The notes: generated from the letters alone by a model not told the origin. Shown: positions 36,518-49,614, counted from the first letter of the stretch. The stretch: 64,000 nucleotides of DNA from Antitrichia curtipendula (GCA_951230915.1 OX579636.1:41605912-41669911); one strand, 5' to 3'. Numbers and translations are program-made.

Positions 36518-38102
36518 TCATTGTCCATGGCTATCTTGTGGGTCTAAAGTATACCAATATTTTTTGAACGGGATTCCAGTAGGTCTATCTATTTTAGCTG
36601 TAAGCTGATGCTCTACTCTAGTTTTCAACCACTTTTTGTTTATAAGAGCAAGTCCCAATGTATAGTTGTCTATTGGATTCTCTCTTGTATCAAAATGGAG
36701 GGTCCCATGGACATATTTTTCACTTCTTACGAACAAACCAGCTCCATTATTGGTTTGAAATTTATATAGATATTGGTGGAGGGCAAATTGTCCATTTAAG
36801 GGATCTCCAGATGTAAACCATGTTGTTATTGAGGATTTTATATCCAAAAGATCAAGATGAGGCTTAATGAATGAATTCTTACTAAAATGCAATTGACAAA
36901 CATTTGTTGGACTTTCATCAAGACCAACATATATATGGCTTGTACTGCTTGCTTGTTGTTGGAAGTGATGATTAATCTCTTGACCAAATGTTGACATTGC
37001 ACTTTTCCAAATATTACTTGCAATTTCATCTCCATGTCTTTGAATGCCTTTTCTTGATGAAGAGATACCTTTTGGAGTGATATGGAACAATATTGCCACT
37101 GGCATTAATCCCTGCATTTGAAGAATAACTATGACTAATGTTTTTGTAATTTTCACGTTGTGAGTTTTCAGCTTTCTTTTTACTTTTTTTGCCGTATAGA
37201 GGAGCCCCTTCATAATAAACATTTGCTAACCTTGATGTAGAGTTATATATGCCTTTACTTAACATATGTGGAACATAAATCAAAATAACATGATCCAACT
37301 TCAAGGATTTAGTATTAGAAGTAACTTGGACACCATCAAATATTACAATCAAATTTGATATAGTAGGTACTAAATTATCATCTTGAAATATATCTTCCCA
37401 CTTATATTCTTGGTTATTATATTCACTCATGTTCCAATACGGTGTTATATTAGTCATGGCATTTTTTTGACTTGGTATATTTGAATAAGTTATATGCATT
37501 GTTATTCCCAGTGGTAGATTTAGGCAATGACAAGTAGAGTTATATAATGTGCAATCTAATTGCACTTCACATTGTATAATTAATCCCAATAGTGCATTAT
37601 CCTTTATCTCAGCAATATAGTTTCTGCAACCTTTGATAATTGCATGATACTCTATTAGGTTTTGAATTATGAAACCTCGGCACATCCATAAATTCAACAA
37701 AGGCTTACAATATATTTTGTAATCCAAGTCCACATGATTTGGACATACTTTACACCTTCTCCCTTCATTTTTGAATCTATCAAGGCAACTATGACATATT
37801 TTATAACAATGATGTATAATTGTACCTTTGGATAGGTCAACATCTTCACCATCAAATAATTTTCTGAAAGTTTGATTTTTTAATGTAAATTCACAAGGAA
37901 TAACATACATTATAGAATGGCGTTGCCGCTTAATATGAGCAAAATAAGTGCATCCTCTAGATCCAACTTCATTATAATTTAACTCATATAGATTCTCATC
38001 TTCCAAAAATCTCCTTCCTTCTAATTCAGCATATTCACGTGGTTTAGGATGTGTGTCACCCTTCAACCTTTTTTGTCTTTTAGAATTTGATGAAGAGGCC
38101 AT
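36518..38102 (-). CDS. Cys-rich protein with C-terminal 2OG/Fe(II) dioxygenase-like (possibly TET/JBP-type) domain
   Basis: Two overlapping minus-strand frames appear to form one gene: the first from ATG 38102 to stop 37026, the second open from 37222 to stop 36518. The N-terminus is basic and Ser-rich (KRQKRLKG, a likely nuclear signal). Residues about 97-141 form a Cys cluster (CYKICHSCLDRF, RRCKVC) resembling a zinc-binding module. The second frame has PHLDLLD (H and D near 36859 and 36853), then TWFTSGDPLNGQFALH and KYVHGTLHF (H near 36709), the HxD...H pattern and spacing of a double-stranded beta-helix dioxygenase. TET/JBP proteins oxidise 5-methylcytosine or thymine in DNA; membership is inference. 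The change of frame within 37026-37222 (a run of seven A near 37190) needs a short intron, slippage or an old indel. Confidence 0.5.
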
Positions 38103-38394
38103 TGTGCACAAAATTCTAAAACTCAAACCAAAGAAAATATATACTTTGAACAATAACAAAAGTGCAAAAGATTAAAAAGCTTATATAAAAAGGAAATGCA
38201 AACTTCATTATATAATACATAGCTTAGTAAAGTAAAAGTAATGCTCTAATGTAAAAATAATCAGCCAAAGTAAAAGTGAAACACAAAGAAAAAAAATTAT
38301 TAAAATAAAAATTCTTTAAAATAAAATTCTTAAATTAAAAGTCCCAAAATAAAAAGTCTTAAAATAAAAGTCTTAAACATAGATCTTTGAGATC

Positions 38395-39210
38395 TAATCG
38401 TAGGATCTTATACTTCACTTGTCTCAAATCATGTGGTAAGAATTTCAAGAAGTTTGGTAGCATAGATTGGAAGATATTAGCATTTGAAGTTGGAATAATA
38501 AATTATTTTGAATGCTAGGCTGCTATTTCAGATGACTTTGAGTGCCATTTGTGGAATTCTTTTGCACTATAGACCACAAATTTATAATTTTTTTTATTGA
38601 AAATTTGAGTTGAGAGTTTGGGGAAATAATTTAGCATATCAAAACTTGATTTTCACATGTAAAAAAATTGCTAAGTAGAAGTAGGTCTAAGATTGAACAA
38701 AATATAGAACTGTTAATAGCTCTTAGATAGAATTGAAGCATCATAATTCCGAAGGTGAAACTCTTCTTTCAAACACACTTCACCTTATAAAAAAAATTTG
38801 AAATAATTTGAAATTGCATTCAAAAATGAATTATATAAGTTGTTTTTTGAAGATGATGCAAAAATTGACTGAAAAATAAGATTGTCCATAATTTTTCTCA
38901 TTATTAATCCGAATAGAATGAATCAAAGCTTCAAATTTAGACAAAAACATAGTCTTTCAAAAAAAATTAAAAATTAAGAAAAATTATTTTGATTTGTTTT
39001 GTTTCTTTTGCCCAACAAACTACTTTTAAGACTTTGGATGGCATAACTTTTGCTCCCAAGCACCGATTGAGCAAAAAATTATATTTTTAGAAAGCTTATG
39101 TGATTCCCTATCTTCCAAAAAAAATTCAAAAAATCAAGTCAAAATTTCAGGTCACACAAACCTGCCTGAAATTCCAAGTGTCCTTTGAGGGGACTTTAGG
39201 GATTTAGGGG
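38395..39210. mobile_element. Truncated TTAA-family element
   Basis: The right end TTTAGGGGTTAA (TTAA at 39211-39214) and the interior (GAATAGAATGAATCAAAGCT, AAGATATTAGCATTTGAAG) match the 29085-30095 copy. The left terminus is missing. It lies upstream of the dioxygenase-like gene, inside the 4.2-kb element. Confidence 0.65.
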
Positions 39211-40453
39211 TTAATCATATGGTTAATATGTTGTAGTACAAATTTTATACTTGCATAAAATAAACTTTCAAAACTTTTAAAATATTTTTTGATTTTCTTA
39301 AAATTCCATCAAACTTATTAGTGAGAATTTTTTATGATGTACATAATTTGATTTATTTGTTTTTGTAAACAGAATTTTAAAAATCTGGAATTTCTGGAAT
39401 AAATTTCAAAAAAATTTAAATTTTATTCACTAGAAAATTATTGACTAATGTATGGCTTCAATTTTTAAATTTCTAATATTCACTCCAAAAATCTCCAGGT
39501 ATAGGAAAAAAAAATTAAAATTGGATGAAATGCTTTTGTACATTTTTTTAGCATTTTCTGGAGATTTTTTGGAGTGCATTATGAAAAATATTAAAAAATA
39601 TAAAATCTATTATAGTTAGTAATATTTCATTAAATAAAATACTAAAATTTGAAGAATTATTTCCAAAAGTTCTGAAAAAAATTCTTTCTACTTATTAATA
39701 ATCTTGGAAAAAAATTATTTTATATTAGAAGCTTTTTTTATTAACAATTTAGGTTAAACAATGACTCTCAACCAAGGAGAAACACACTCGGAGCTTGAAG
39801 CCAGAACTCAAAAAGAGCTCCCAGTCTGCGCCTCAGTGCCTGTGTTCATCAGGTTTTTTTTCTTCACAGCAGCCCGATGACCGATCACCCACAGCCCAAT
39901 GACCAATCATCCCCCCGGTGCTTGATGGCCTGACCGGCATTAATGTCACATGCCGTTAATTTTAGTAAAACCTTGTTTAGCCTGACAAGTTGCACCCAAT
40001 GCCGAGAGACTGATGGGTCTCTCTAGCAATGCCGGTCCCGTAGTCCTCCTTGACACACTCCAAATCAGATGTAGCGCGTCGGATTTAGAGGGAACCGGTG
40101 GAGATGCTCTAACCCGACAATATTGCGATCAGCCCTTTTTTTTACTTTTTGAGAAAGTGCCATGATGGACATCAATTAAAGTTTGGTGAAGCATTGTATT
40201 TCTACAATCATTCATCTTTTGGAACAAAATATACTTTTCAATCATATTCATGCACTTTTTCATCCAAATTTGGCAACTCCATTTACAATTTTTTGTAGAA
40301 AATGGAAAACTTCTAGTGAAAAAAAATTATTTTTTCTAGCAAAAAAAAAAATTTATTTTGAAATGGTGCAATCTGGCCCCATAGTGCCAAAAAAAGGCTT
40401 GGTTGTGATCTATTTTACTCTTCATCTAGATCAATCTATTTCCTACCTATTCT

Positions 40454-40588
40454 AATCAGGGCTTTTTGGGGGGACTTGTATCCTCCTTGTTGGCTTCACT
40501 AGAGAGGCTAGTTATGGGAGGGACAAAGCCAGAGAGGTCTGATTTATGACAATTTGGCAAAATTTCGCCCCCCAAAAAAGCCTTGATT
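40454..40588. repeat. 135-bp MITE, GGCTTTTTGGGGGG termini
   Basis: AATCAGGGCTTTTTGGGGGG on the left matches the inverted right end CCCCCCAAAAAAGCCTTGATT closely. The interior (GGCTTCACTAGAGAGGCTAG, GGACAAAGCCAGAGAGGTC) recurs in a diverged copy at about 58200-58330. Confidence 0.7.
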
Positions 40589-40902
40589 CTAATACAAACC
40601 ATCATATTTAAAATTGCTCTAATATAACCACACTAATTCAAGCGTCACAGACAATAGGCCACTAATATGTTTTTGTTTTTGTTTTTTTTGTATTGTTTTT
40701 TTTTTGTTTTTTTTGTATTGTTTTGTTTTTGTATTTTTTAAGGCACAAATTGAAAAATCAATTAGGCCATTAGACCATTGAGTTTCATCCATTCACATAT
40801 GGAGAGTTTACATTTTAGGCACAAATTTAGATGGGATAATTTTGCAGAAAAGTTACATTTAGGTGTTGTTACCTTACTTCAATACAAACACCTTGTTTCA
40901 AG

Positions 40903-41140
40903 TTAACTCCTAAAGGTTAGAGACTATGTTTTCACTAAAAACGCTCCAAAACTGCTATTTCTAATACAAGTACCAAATTTTAGAGTTTCTTTTTTTTTGG
41001 AAAATGTAACCATAGGATCTTGTGTTAATCTAGTTTGAGAAGTTGTGGAAAAATTTTCAAAAATTTCCACTATGTGGATTGCAGGATAATAGTGTTTGAA
41101 TTGACAAAAATCTTTTTTTTGTCCTTGCAAAAATCCGGGC
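40903..41140. mobile_element. Left-end fragment of a TTAA-family element
   Basis: TTAACTCCTAAAGGTTAG is a terminus of the family, and the following CACTAAAAACGCTCCAAAACTGC resembles the inner side of other copies. No right terminus is found before the sequence diverges near 41140. Confidence 0.5.
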
Positions 41141-42737
41141 AACTGCACTTCACAAGGTCACATTCTCGGAGAGGTCACTCTACGAAAAGTCGAAAACCAC
41201 GTGAGTTAAACTATAGGGTGAATTTTATTCATCAAAGCAAAAATTTATAAATGATGTAGATCTATTTTAGCCTGGATTTAATTCTTGAAACATCATTATA
41301 TATAAAATAGGATATTGAAAAATCTTTTGATTTAAAAAAAAAGTAGATATAAATTAGTGTGAATAAAATCATAGAAGAAAAAAATTTAATTTTAGGATGA
41401 GTATAATCCTTAGTCCTTCTAAAAGATGAATGAAAAATATTATGTTTTAACTATTTAACGCTTTATACAAGAAGATGTGTTAAAAATGAATCATCAAAGA
41501 TGCTTTCTTAATGTATTTTGGTACCTCCTAGCTCCTTGTTTTGAATCTCAAATTTAGCCATGACCTTGATACACCAACATTTTCAAATTAAATATTTTAG
41601 TGAGTGTAATATGAAGTGTCAATTAGATAATAAAGCGATGAGAATTCCCAATGATAAGAAACAATTGATGAAATTAAAGGATAGCCCAAAAGACATAATG
41701 TGAAATTTTTATTTATTAAAAGAGTGAAAATTGAATCAAAATGTGCATTTCAAAGGTCAAAACACCATTTACAAGCTAGGCTTATCCTTTCATGTGCTAC
41801 GCTTATATTGGCCAAATCCCCCCAATCTATTGACTTTTTTGTCCAAGCACCCAACCACCTATGCTTTGGGATTTAAAAAAACAAAAAACAATAGCTTATT
41901 ATGTAAATCTAACCGCATATAAAGATGGCCAACTTGATTCTTCAAAGCATCATTTCAAGTGCAACTTCATTTAAATATTTTTAATAATAGAAAACCACTT
42001 CAAAAAAAAATTGACCACATTCTAGTCGTTTAGAAAGTTAAGGGTTAAGTTTGATCCTAATTTTTTATGTATGTTGCATATTTTTATGCCCAACATTCAC
42101 CCAAAAATCCTTCATTATCAAACGAAACAAAATTCCTAAAGTTTATAAATACTATAGCGTGCCAAAAATTAAGTTAGATTTTCATTTATAATTACTTATA
42201 GGGTGCTTAAAATTAAGACTAAGTAGCTTTTTTTCTACTAAAAGGGTCCTTTAAAATCATGATTACTAAGTAAATAGCCTCCAAATAAATAGGTGGTTAA
42301 CGCACGTGGTTACAAAACATAAGGGGAAGTGACCTACCCGAGGTCACATTTGTATGAAAAAAGGTCCAAAATGGTGGTTACTCTTTGGTTTCATTCTCCA
42401 AGGCAAGTTGCTTATATGCTTGAAAATTTTCAGATCATTTGGAATTGTAAAACATATAGAAAAAAAATAGTAAGTAGAAAGAGGTAGAATGTTTAAAATA
42501 TTAAATTGTTAAGAATTTAAATATGGAATTGAAAAATGTCAATTCCAAAGGTTGTAATGTTGTAATAAACAATCTACACCCAATGTTTTTATTTTTTTTT
42601 CAAAAATATTGAAAATTGAGTTAAATAAAGGACTTCAAAGTTTATTTTAGAGTACAGATTCCATAATTACCCTCAAACTAAAACTCCTCATAACTTTCAT
42701 CTCATTAATCAAAATAGAATGATTAAAAGCTTTCCAC

Positions 42738-42738
<1 letters not shown>

Positions 42739-42801
<63 letters not shown>
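42739..42801. repeat. (TA)n microsatellite, about 31 units
   Basis: An uninterrupted TA dinucleotide repeat of 63 nt. Confidence 0.97.
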
Positions 42802-42803
<2 letters not shown>

Positions 42804-42954
42804 TAAAAAACAATTTAAATTTTTTATTTTAAAAACAATGATTCTTAAAGAAGTTTTTTCAGTTGCCCAAGCTGCCCACTGACCAATGAAAATGACATAT
42901 CATGCAATAACTTTTTAACCATGTAGTCAAAAGTTATGAAAATTATTGGGCCTT

Positions 42955-43071
42955 AGAGCTACTCCTTGGGCACATCTTGTGTGACAATTTCAAAGGAAAA
43001 AAAATTTCCGGTTGTAGTGAGATGCCCCAAATTGCTATGTTGTCAAAAAATGGTGTTTGATCCTGTAGGGG
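42955..43071. mobile_element. Right-end fragment of a TTAA-family element
   Basis: CCTGTAGGGGTTAA (TTAA at 43072-43075) matches the family terminus in inverted form. A matching left end could not be placed with confidence, so only the terminal part is listed. Confidence 0.45.
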
Positions 43072-43453
43072 TTAATATGATACAAACCTCACTCACAATA
43101 GTAAACATTGAATTTTATCTAATCATTTTTTGCAATTATTCCTCTAATAAATTTAATTAATCCCAAAGAGACATTAGTAGGAAGAGGAATGTAGATCAAG
43201 AACCTTTTGTAAAATAAGTACATTAGATCTTCATTCCTCCTTTTACTACATGAATGAACTCAAAAGCGTGCGTAGAAAATACGAGTCTCAAGTGACAATG
43301 TTATGCATCCCAAGATGCAAACAACTCTTGTTCCTGAAATTCTTTGTAAAAAAATCCACAACCATGGATTGCAATACAAAATAAATGTCTCCTCTTCTCC
43401 AATGTCATTGATCTCCAAATAAAAATAAAAATAAACAATCATTATTGATTGTG

Positions 43454-43730
43454 CCATTAGATGTTTTTTGGGAGGTCTGGAGGGCCGTTTCGGCGTTGTT
43501 TCCCCAGCAGTAAAAGAACGGCCGTTGTGAGAATTTATTTTTTTGAATGAAAAAATAAAAAAATAAATCTTAACATGAAAAGAAAAGATGAAAAAAAATT
43601 TGAAAAAGAAGAAGAAGTATATGATGTGGCAGTCCCTCTACCACGTCATGTAGCTGTTGCGGTGTAGTTCCAGGCAGTTTCAAAGTCTAGGAACTCGCAG
43701 CCCTCCACACGGGCTGAAAAACATGTAATG
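43454..43730. repeat. 277-bp MITE, CATTAGATGTTTTTT termini
   Basis: The left end CATTAGATGTTTTTTGGGAG and the inverted right end CATTACATGTTTTTCAGCCC agree over about 30 bp with several mismatches. Both continue into a GGAGGGC word. The interior contains ATGTGGCAGTCCCTCTACCAC, a form of the hairpin found at 26920. Confidence 0.65.
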
Positions 43731-44229
43731 CATCGTGAGAGACGAGCTTGGCCATCAAGAAGATCAGGGTTTGGTACTTTAGAATATATGATATGGATAC
43801 GGATGTGGAATATAGAATACATATGAATAAATATGGAAATATATGGAACACTTATAGAGCATCCATCTTATTATCACAACCAGTGGCAAAATGACACATA
43901 TACCCCCTTTAGTTAATCATGTGTGTTTTTTCAAAAAAAAATACTTTATCACTATGCTATACACCTAGAAGATGCAATCTATGCATCTTCAGGGTATTAA
44001 TTTCAATTGTCAATTCAAGTGATAATGCTAGTTACATTGTTGAAAAACAGGAAAAAATTCTTCCAAACACTCTCATACTAGTCTAATGCAGGATCTTACA
44101 ACTGGACATGCTAAAAAATACATAAATGTTTAAAATTTTGTTTTTTGCATTGAAAATGGCAATAAGTTTTGAGTGTTTTTTTGACAAAATAATGGCCTTG
44201 GGACTTTGGGAGTTTAAAACCTGAATTAA

Positions 44230-45233
44230 CCACTAAAGTCTAAAGGCCTCTTTTTCATCAAAAAACACTTAAACCGCCATTTCTGTAGCAGAGAAAAAAA
44301 AATAGTTTTTTGCATATCTAACAAAAAGATCTTGTACTAGACTAGTATAAAAATGTATGGAAGAAATTTCACAAACTTTGATTGTATATATTTCAAGATG
44401 ATTGTATATAAAGATAAGGAAACAAGTTTTTTTTCACCTTGGTCAATTACTTTCTTTGGCTTTGAACCTTCATAACTTATAAGTTTTGCTCTATTGATTT
44501 TGAATTTCTAAATTTTTATGACAAATAATTGAGTTTAGACTTGAGAGTCTCGAAAAAAATTCTAAAAAAACACACTTGATTTTCACTCATTAAAAATTTA
44601 TTAAATAGAAGTAGGTTCAAGATTGAAGGAAAATCTAAACTGTTAATAGCTTTAAGATGGAATTGAAATACACTAATCTCAATGGTGAGATTGGTCTAGC
44701 AAGAGATTTACCCTTGTGAAACTTTAAAAAAATTATTGTGAAAGTTGAGGTCAAAAACAAATCCAACAAGTTATTTTTTCAAAAAAGTGCTAAAATTGCC
44801 AAAAAAACAAAACTTTTCATAACTTTCACATAACATATCCAAATGGAATAAACCAAAGCTTCCCATGTATATAAAAATATAATCTACAAAAAACAAAATT
44901 TTAAAACTTTTTTCTTTAAGTTTTTTTGAACATTTTTTTTGCCTGCCAAATTAAGAAAAGGGCTTTTGGTGCCATTACTTTATTCACATCTTGAACTACC
45001 CCACCCCCCCTCCCCTATTTTCTTAGTATTGTTGCAATATTGTTTCAATGATTTCATAGTCTAATATTGAAAGTGTATTACTTGAATACAAAATAAATAT
45101 TGCAACAATGTAGTTTCAATGGGAACAATGCATTCCCATTAAAACTATATTGCTACGATATAGTTTTTGTACAATAACAATATACTTTGAATATTGGACT
45201 TTGAATGGGGTGTACTTTCTTGATGAGTAGGGG
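44230..45233. mobile_element. TTAA-family element, about 1.0 kb, diverged right end
   Basis: TTAA at 44226-44229 is followed by CCACTAAAGTCTAAAGGCC, a diverged family terminus. The interior contains the family block (ACATATCCAAATGGAATAAA near 44840). At the right, GTAGGGG precedes TTAA at 45234-45237. The last 200 bp differ from other copies, so the right boundary is uncertain. Confidence 0.5.
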
Positions 45234-46074
45234 TTAAACTATTTCATCCATTCCATGACTTTCCATCCATTTTTTACGATTGATATTATTAGTGGCAACT
45301 TCAAATTCACCTCAAAAATTGTAGAAAAAACAACATGAGATGAGCTTGCAACATTACAAAGTGGATGACTTTGTAATGTAATGTTGCCAATCAGCTGTTG
45401 GAATTGGAAGGTACATTCATTGCAGGTGTTGGGATGGCATTGGATGAAAATGACATAAGCCGATGATGTCATGAATGAATAGATTTTGTTTGGAAGCCAT
45501 ATGAATATGCACTGGCTGCAGGGGTGTTTTTGAGTGGATGAAATCACAACAATGTTGCCAATTCTTTGGACTAATGGTATTGCTCTAATTTGGATGAATG
45601 TATACTTTTGGATCAATAATTAAAATTTCATCCACATAGTATATGTTTCTTCCGTTTATATGGATGAAAATAGTTTTATGACTCCAGTGAAGATAGCTTT
45701 CACCATTGCCTAAAGTAAGGGAGGCAACCCATTCCTACTCAACCCCCCATTTTGGTAATGTAGATTGTTTTCTTTTTGTGTAGGAAGTAATGAGCAGTGA
45801 TCAATAATGGCGCAATTCCCGATGCAGTTGTGGCGCATTATGATTGGCTACAAGACTCTCAATATTGCTCCCAACCCTAGGTCAAAAATAGGAAGGTCTA
45901 TATGACCGGTATGGGTTGAACATTATCTTCAGCTAAAAAGGTCATAGTAGTTATGTTTTGAGAAATGAAATTTTTTTAAATTATGAAAACCTTTTGAATC
46001 CTATTTCTATACATGGAAAAATTTCCTCACCCTCCCAAAACGCCCTATAGATATGTATATTTGCCTTAAGTTAA

Positions 46075-47572
46075 CCTCTAAATGCTTGAGTGACTAAATA
46101 TGGTCGCTCCAAAATTTCAGGCTTGTTTTTTGTGGGCAATTAGTTTCTTTTGACCAGTTAAAAAAATTTACGCAAAGTTTTGAGGGTTAACTATTGAAAG
46201 TCTTCATTTTTTTTACTAAAAAAGGTAAATATTTTATTTTTGAGAGGTCCTCAAAGGCATATATTTACCACTACTGACAGAATAAAGCTTGTGAATTTTA
46301 CATAATTTTCCAACTTTTAACAAAGCTTAACAATTTCACTTGATTTGAGATCTAAGAAATTTTACTTAGATATTTGCTTTGAAAATGGTCCCATTGGAAA
46401 GAATAAAGTGTTTTTATGATTATCATCATCGAAAATTTTACTTGCAAGTGTTGATTTGGAGTTATTTGTGATTTCTACTTATAAAAAAAAATGTGTTTCA
46501 ACAATTGCAAGGTGGGTTGTGTAATGAGTTTGATAGCTTTTCATGTAAAATTAACTTATTTGAAAGTGCATTTTAGTGTGCTAATACTATTTGTAGTTGT
46601 TTATGTCGCCTCCAATCCTAAGAAACTTTTATATGCAAATTTTTGAAACATTGTGAGGAGGGGCAACATACTAAAAATAGAAATGTACATTTTTCTTGTT
46701 GTAATCATACAACTCCTATGACCTCAATTTTTAGTGAATTTTTTTGAGGATGTGCGGTTTTGCGATAGCTTTGTGGATATGTAATTTTTATTTTAATCAA
46801 CCCTTGGGAGAAAAAGTTATGGCAGAATAAGCCAAAAATGGAGGTCGGCGAGCAATACAAATTTCTTTTGAAAATTTTGAAAATTTAAAAAAAAAATTCT
46901 TCCTAGAACTAGATATATTTTTCTACTTTTGAAGCTTTGATTTATTCTATTTGGACTAGTGATGAGAAAGGTATAGAAAATCTTAGTTTTTGGAGCAATC
47001 TAAGCATCTTCTCAAAAAATAAATTATAGGATTCATTTTTTAATGCAATTTTTATAGTTTTCCAAAAAAATTATTAGATAGGATTGTTCTTACATGCTAG
47101 AACAATCTCACCATTGGGATTATTGTATTTCAATTTCATTGTAGAGCTATTAACAATTTAGTTTTTCCTTCAATCTTTAACCTACTTCTACTTAACAATT
47201 TTTTAATGAGTAAAAATTACATGTTTTTTTCTTGAATTTTTTTCCTCGATTCTCAACTCAAGTATTCAACATAAAAATTTAGGAAATCATAATCAATAGT
47301 ACCAAAAATTGAAGCTAAGAAGATTCAAAGCTAAAAAATCTAGTCAAGCATGGTGCAAATAAACTTGTTTTTTTCACTTTAGATGCAAATATCTTGCAAT
47401 CAATGCGGTCAAAGTTTATGAAATTTCTTGCACACATTCTAATACTAGTCTAATAAGATCCTACTGCTAGATATGGCAAAAAGAATAATTTTATAGCTTT
47501 TTGCTTTTTGCAATAGAAGTGACGTTTTTGAGTGTGTTTTGATGGAGGAAAAAGGCCTCAATCCTTTAGGAA
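46075..47572. mobile_element. TTAA-family element, about 1.5 kb, diverged
   Basis: TTAA at 46071-46074 precedes CCTCTAAATGC, and CCTTTAGGAA precedes TTAA at 47573-47576. The right half has the family core (TGATTTATTCTATTTGGACT near 46930). The extra length suggests an internal duplication or a nested insertion. Confidence 0.5.
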
Positions 47573-48960
47573 TTAAACATCTATAAAATTAGATTTTGAA
47601 TGGAAAAAAAAATTCTTTATTGGGGATAACTATAAGCCCATGCTCTATTTTCATAATCAAAACACACTTGAAAAAGCTTACGCATTTAAGAATTAAGTGG
47701 TCAGAAATGGACTGCCTCCATTAAATGAAAAAAAATAAAAAAAAATAAAAAATGGGTCAGTCAAGTTGCCCTCAGTCCATCTATTGTACTGTCATTTTGG
47801 GGTCACGGTCCCATCCAAATCTTGCAATGGACCAGGCAATTAATAAAAGGGTGGTTGTCATGGTTGATGTGGATTGTGGTGTCGAGATATAGTGAGACAT
47901 TTATCAATTTGTGACACGTGTTGGGCTACTTTAGTAGGCTAGTCTAGAAATGCGGGTCCCTAGGTCTCCATGTGGCATTTTTGGGGGTTCCGAAGGCTCT
48001 GCAGTACCAAAAATGGCTCTTATTAAGACACCTCAAGGTATCAATTAATTCATATCTCTAGAAAGAAGGTTGGGTACTTAGGTACTTATAAGATGATGGA
48101 AAAGGTTCCTAAAACTTCCTTCTGTTGTACTGTACTTGCGAAAAACTCAGTCGTTGTCCAACTGGCATTGATGGAAAGCACAATCAAACTTTCAACCGGT
48201 ATACCAAATTGGAATACCAAATTGGAATATACAATAGTTTTGGTTTAGTTTTTAGAGATAAAATTATTTGCTATATAAATTAATAATTCAACTAGCTTTG
48301 TGTTGAGTTCAACGTTTTTTGTATTTGATTGACCTTCAAACAACGAGAGTTATCTTTCACTGAGGTACTACACGTAGAATCTCTCTTAATGCATAACTGT
48401 CAATTATGCACTTTGTATGAACCATTTTTTTTGAAAAATAGTGTAGTTAGAACCGACATTAGTTACGTGGCCATTATTACACCTCTTTAAATGCATAAAC
48501 CACTTTCAGTGCATAGTCTCAACACCATACACTAAAAGAGTTTCTACTAGTATTCTCTATCAACAATGGCTTTGACATTTGATAATCCCAACGCCTTGAA
48601 TAACCATGATTTGCCAAGACATCTATAATTTTTTGGTCTTTTAGCTAGCTTCTGAAGCGGTTCATTTTCATTGTCAAATATCTAAATTTGATTTGATTTT
48701 TGTACTCATCAAAGTCCCCCATCATCACAACTCACAAAAAATGACTAGGAAGTCAACAGGGTAATAACTTGCGTGGATTCTGTCCTTTCATTCCTTGTTC
48801 ATGACCTTGGGGCCATAGGTACGACATGGGAGCTCACTTGGTCATTGCTATGATTGTGTTTGACCAATGAGTACAAAACAACTTACGAGAGACTGTAACA
48901 AGTGTTGTAAATATGTCGTGTGAGGGCCTTGAAGTGATGCGTTTTCAAAGTTAACAAGTA

Positions 48961-49099
48961 TTTCTCTGTCAGTCCATGCGTCGTCCGTCTTGGTCCGGTC
49001 GTCTGTCCATGGCCAGGCCACCTGTGGCTGGTCGTGTTTTGTATTTTACCCCCCTTGTAATGAAGTTCGCTTTCATTTGTTTCAAAAAAAAAAAAAAAA
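48961..49099 (+). mobile_element. 5'-truncated retroposon tail with poly(A) and 14-bp target-site duplication
   Basis: The insertion ends in CATTTGTTTC plus about 17-19 A. It is bounded by exact copies of AAAGTTAACAAGTA at 48947-48960 and 49100-49113. The body (TGTATTTTACCCCCCTTGTA) resembles the 3' end of a plant LINE or a SINE mobilised by one. The exact duplication implies a recent event. Confidence 0.85.
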
Positions 49100-49614
49100 A
49101 AAGTTAACAAGTAAGATGACGATTGCATTGGAGTAGGTTTTTATTGTGAACTCAAGACTTTACTGCTGCCCCCACCTTCATGAAGATGGGACTGAAGATG
49201 CTCTTTCTTCCAAATTAGGTCTCACTGCATTACATTAGTTGGGGGCCAAAGTGTTGAATTGTGATTGAGGGCCCAAATTGGGCTGCCCCTTTCATCCGGC
49301 CCAAGGCCTAGTACAAAAGGGCCCTAACTTACACCTTAGTAAAGAATTCCACACATGCTCGGGATTTGCATGGAACGGCTCGAAGGCCCATAACCTTCGA
49401 GTACATGCAACTTCGCAAGTACCCCAGTGAACTGAATGGAAAGTGACCCTGCTGGAGCCTAGTCAGCAACTTGCATCCACCTGGCATTCTCGGCTGCTGG
49501 ACTTGTCAAAGGATCTCCGGAGCTGGATCAGGTGGCGAAATGCACCTTGAGTACTGTACCCGACTGCAGCCCCAGCCGGGAAGCACGAACTTGTCTTCCA
49601 AGCCACCTTTGTAC

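Larger units (their letters stand above)
35929..40109. mobile_element. 4181-bp element with 28-bp terminal inverted repeats, PIF/Harbinger-like termini, carrying a gene
   Basis: The left end GAGCATCTCCACCGGTTC (from 35929) returns inverted at the right end (to 40109) with one mismatch over the first 27 bp. TAA lies immediately outside both ends, the 3-bp duplication expected for PIF/Harbinger. The 7-mer ACCCGAC also lies just outside on both sides (35919-35925 and 40112-40118), so a longer, hAT-like duplication is an alternative. Both ends are GC-rich, and the right has two direct copies of an AGCCC-ATGACC-ATCA word (near 39871-39910). The interior holds the Cys-rich/dioxygenase-like gene and a truncated TTAA-family copy. 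No recognisable Harbinger transposase is present. Confidence 0.75.

Noticed and set aside
45239..45616. 125-codon minus-strand open frame
   Set aside because: It is low-complexity Ile/Cys-rich sequence in repetitive AT-rich DNA with small local palindromes; no coding signature.
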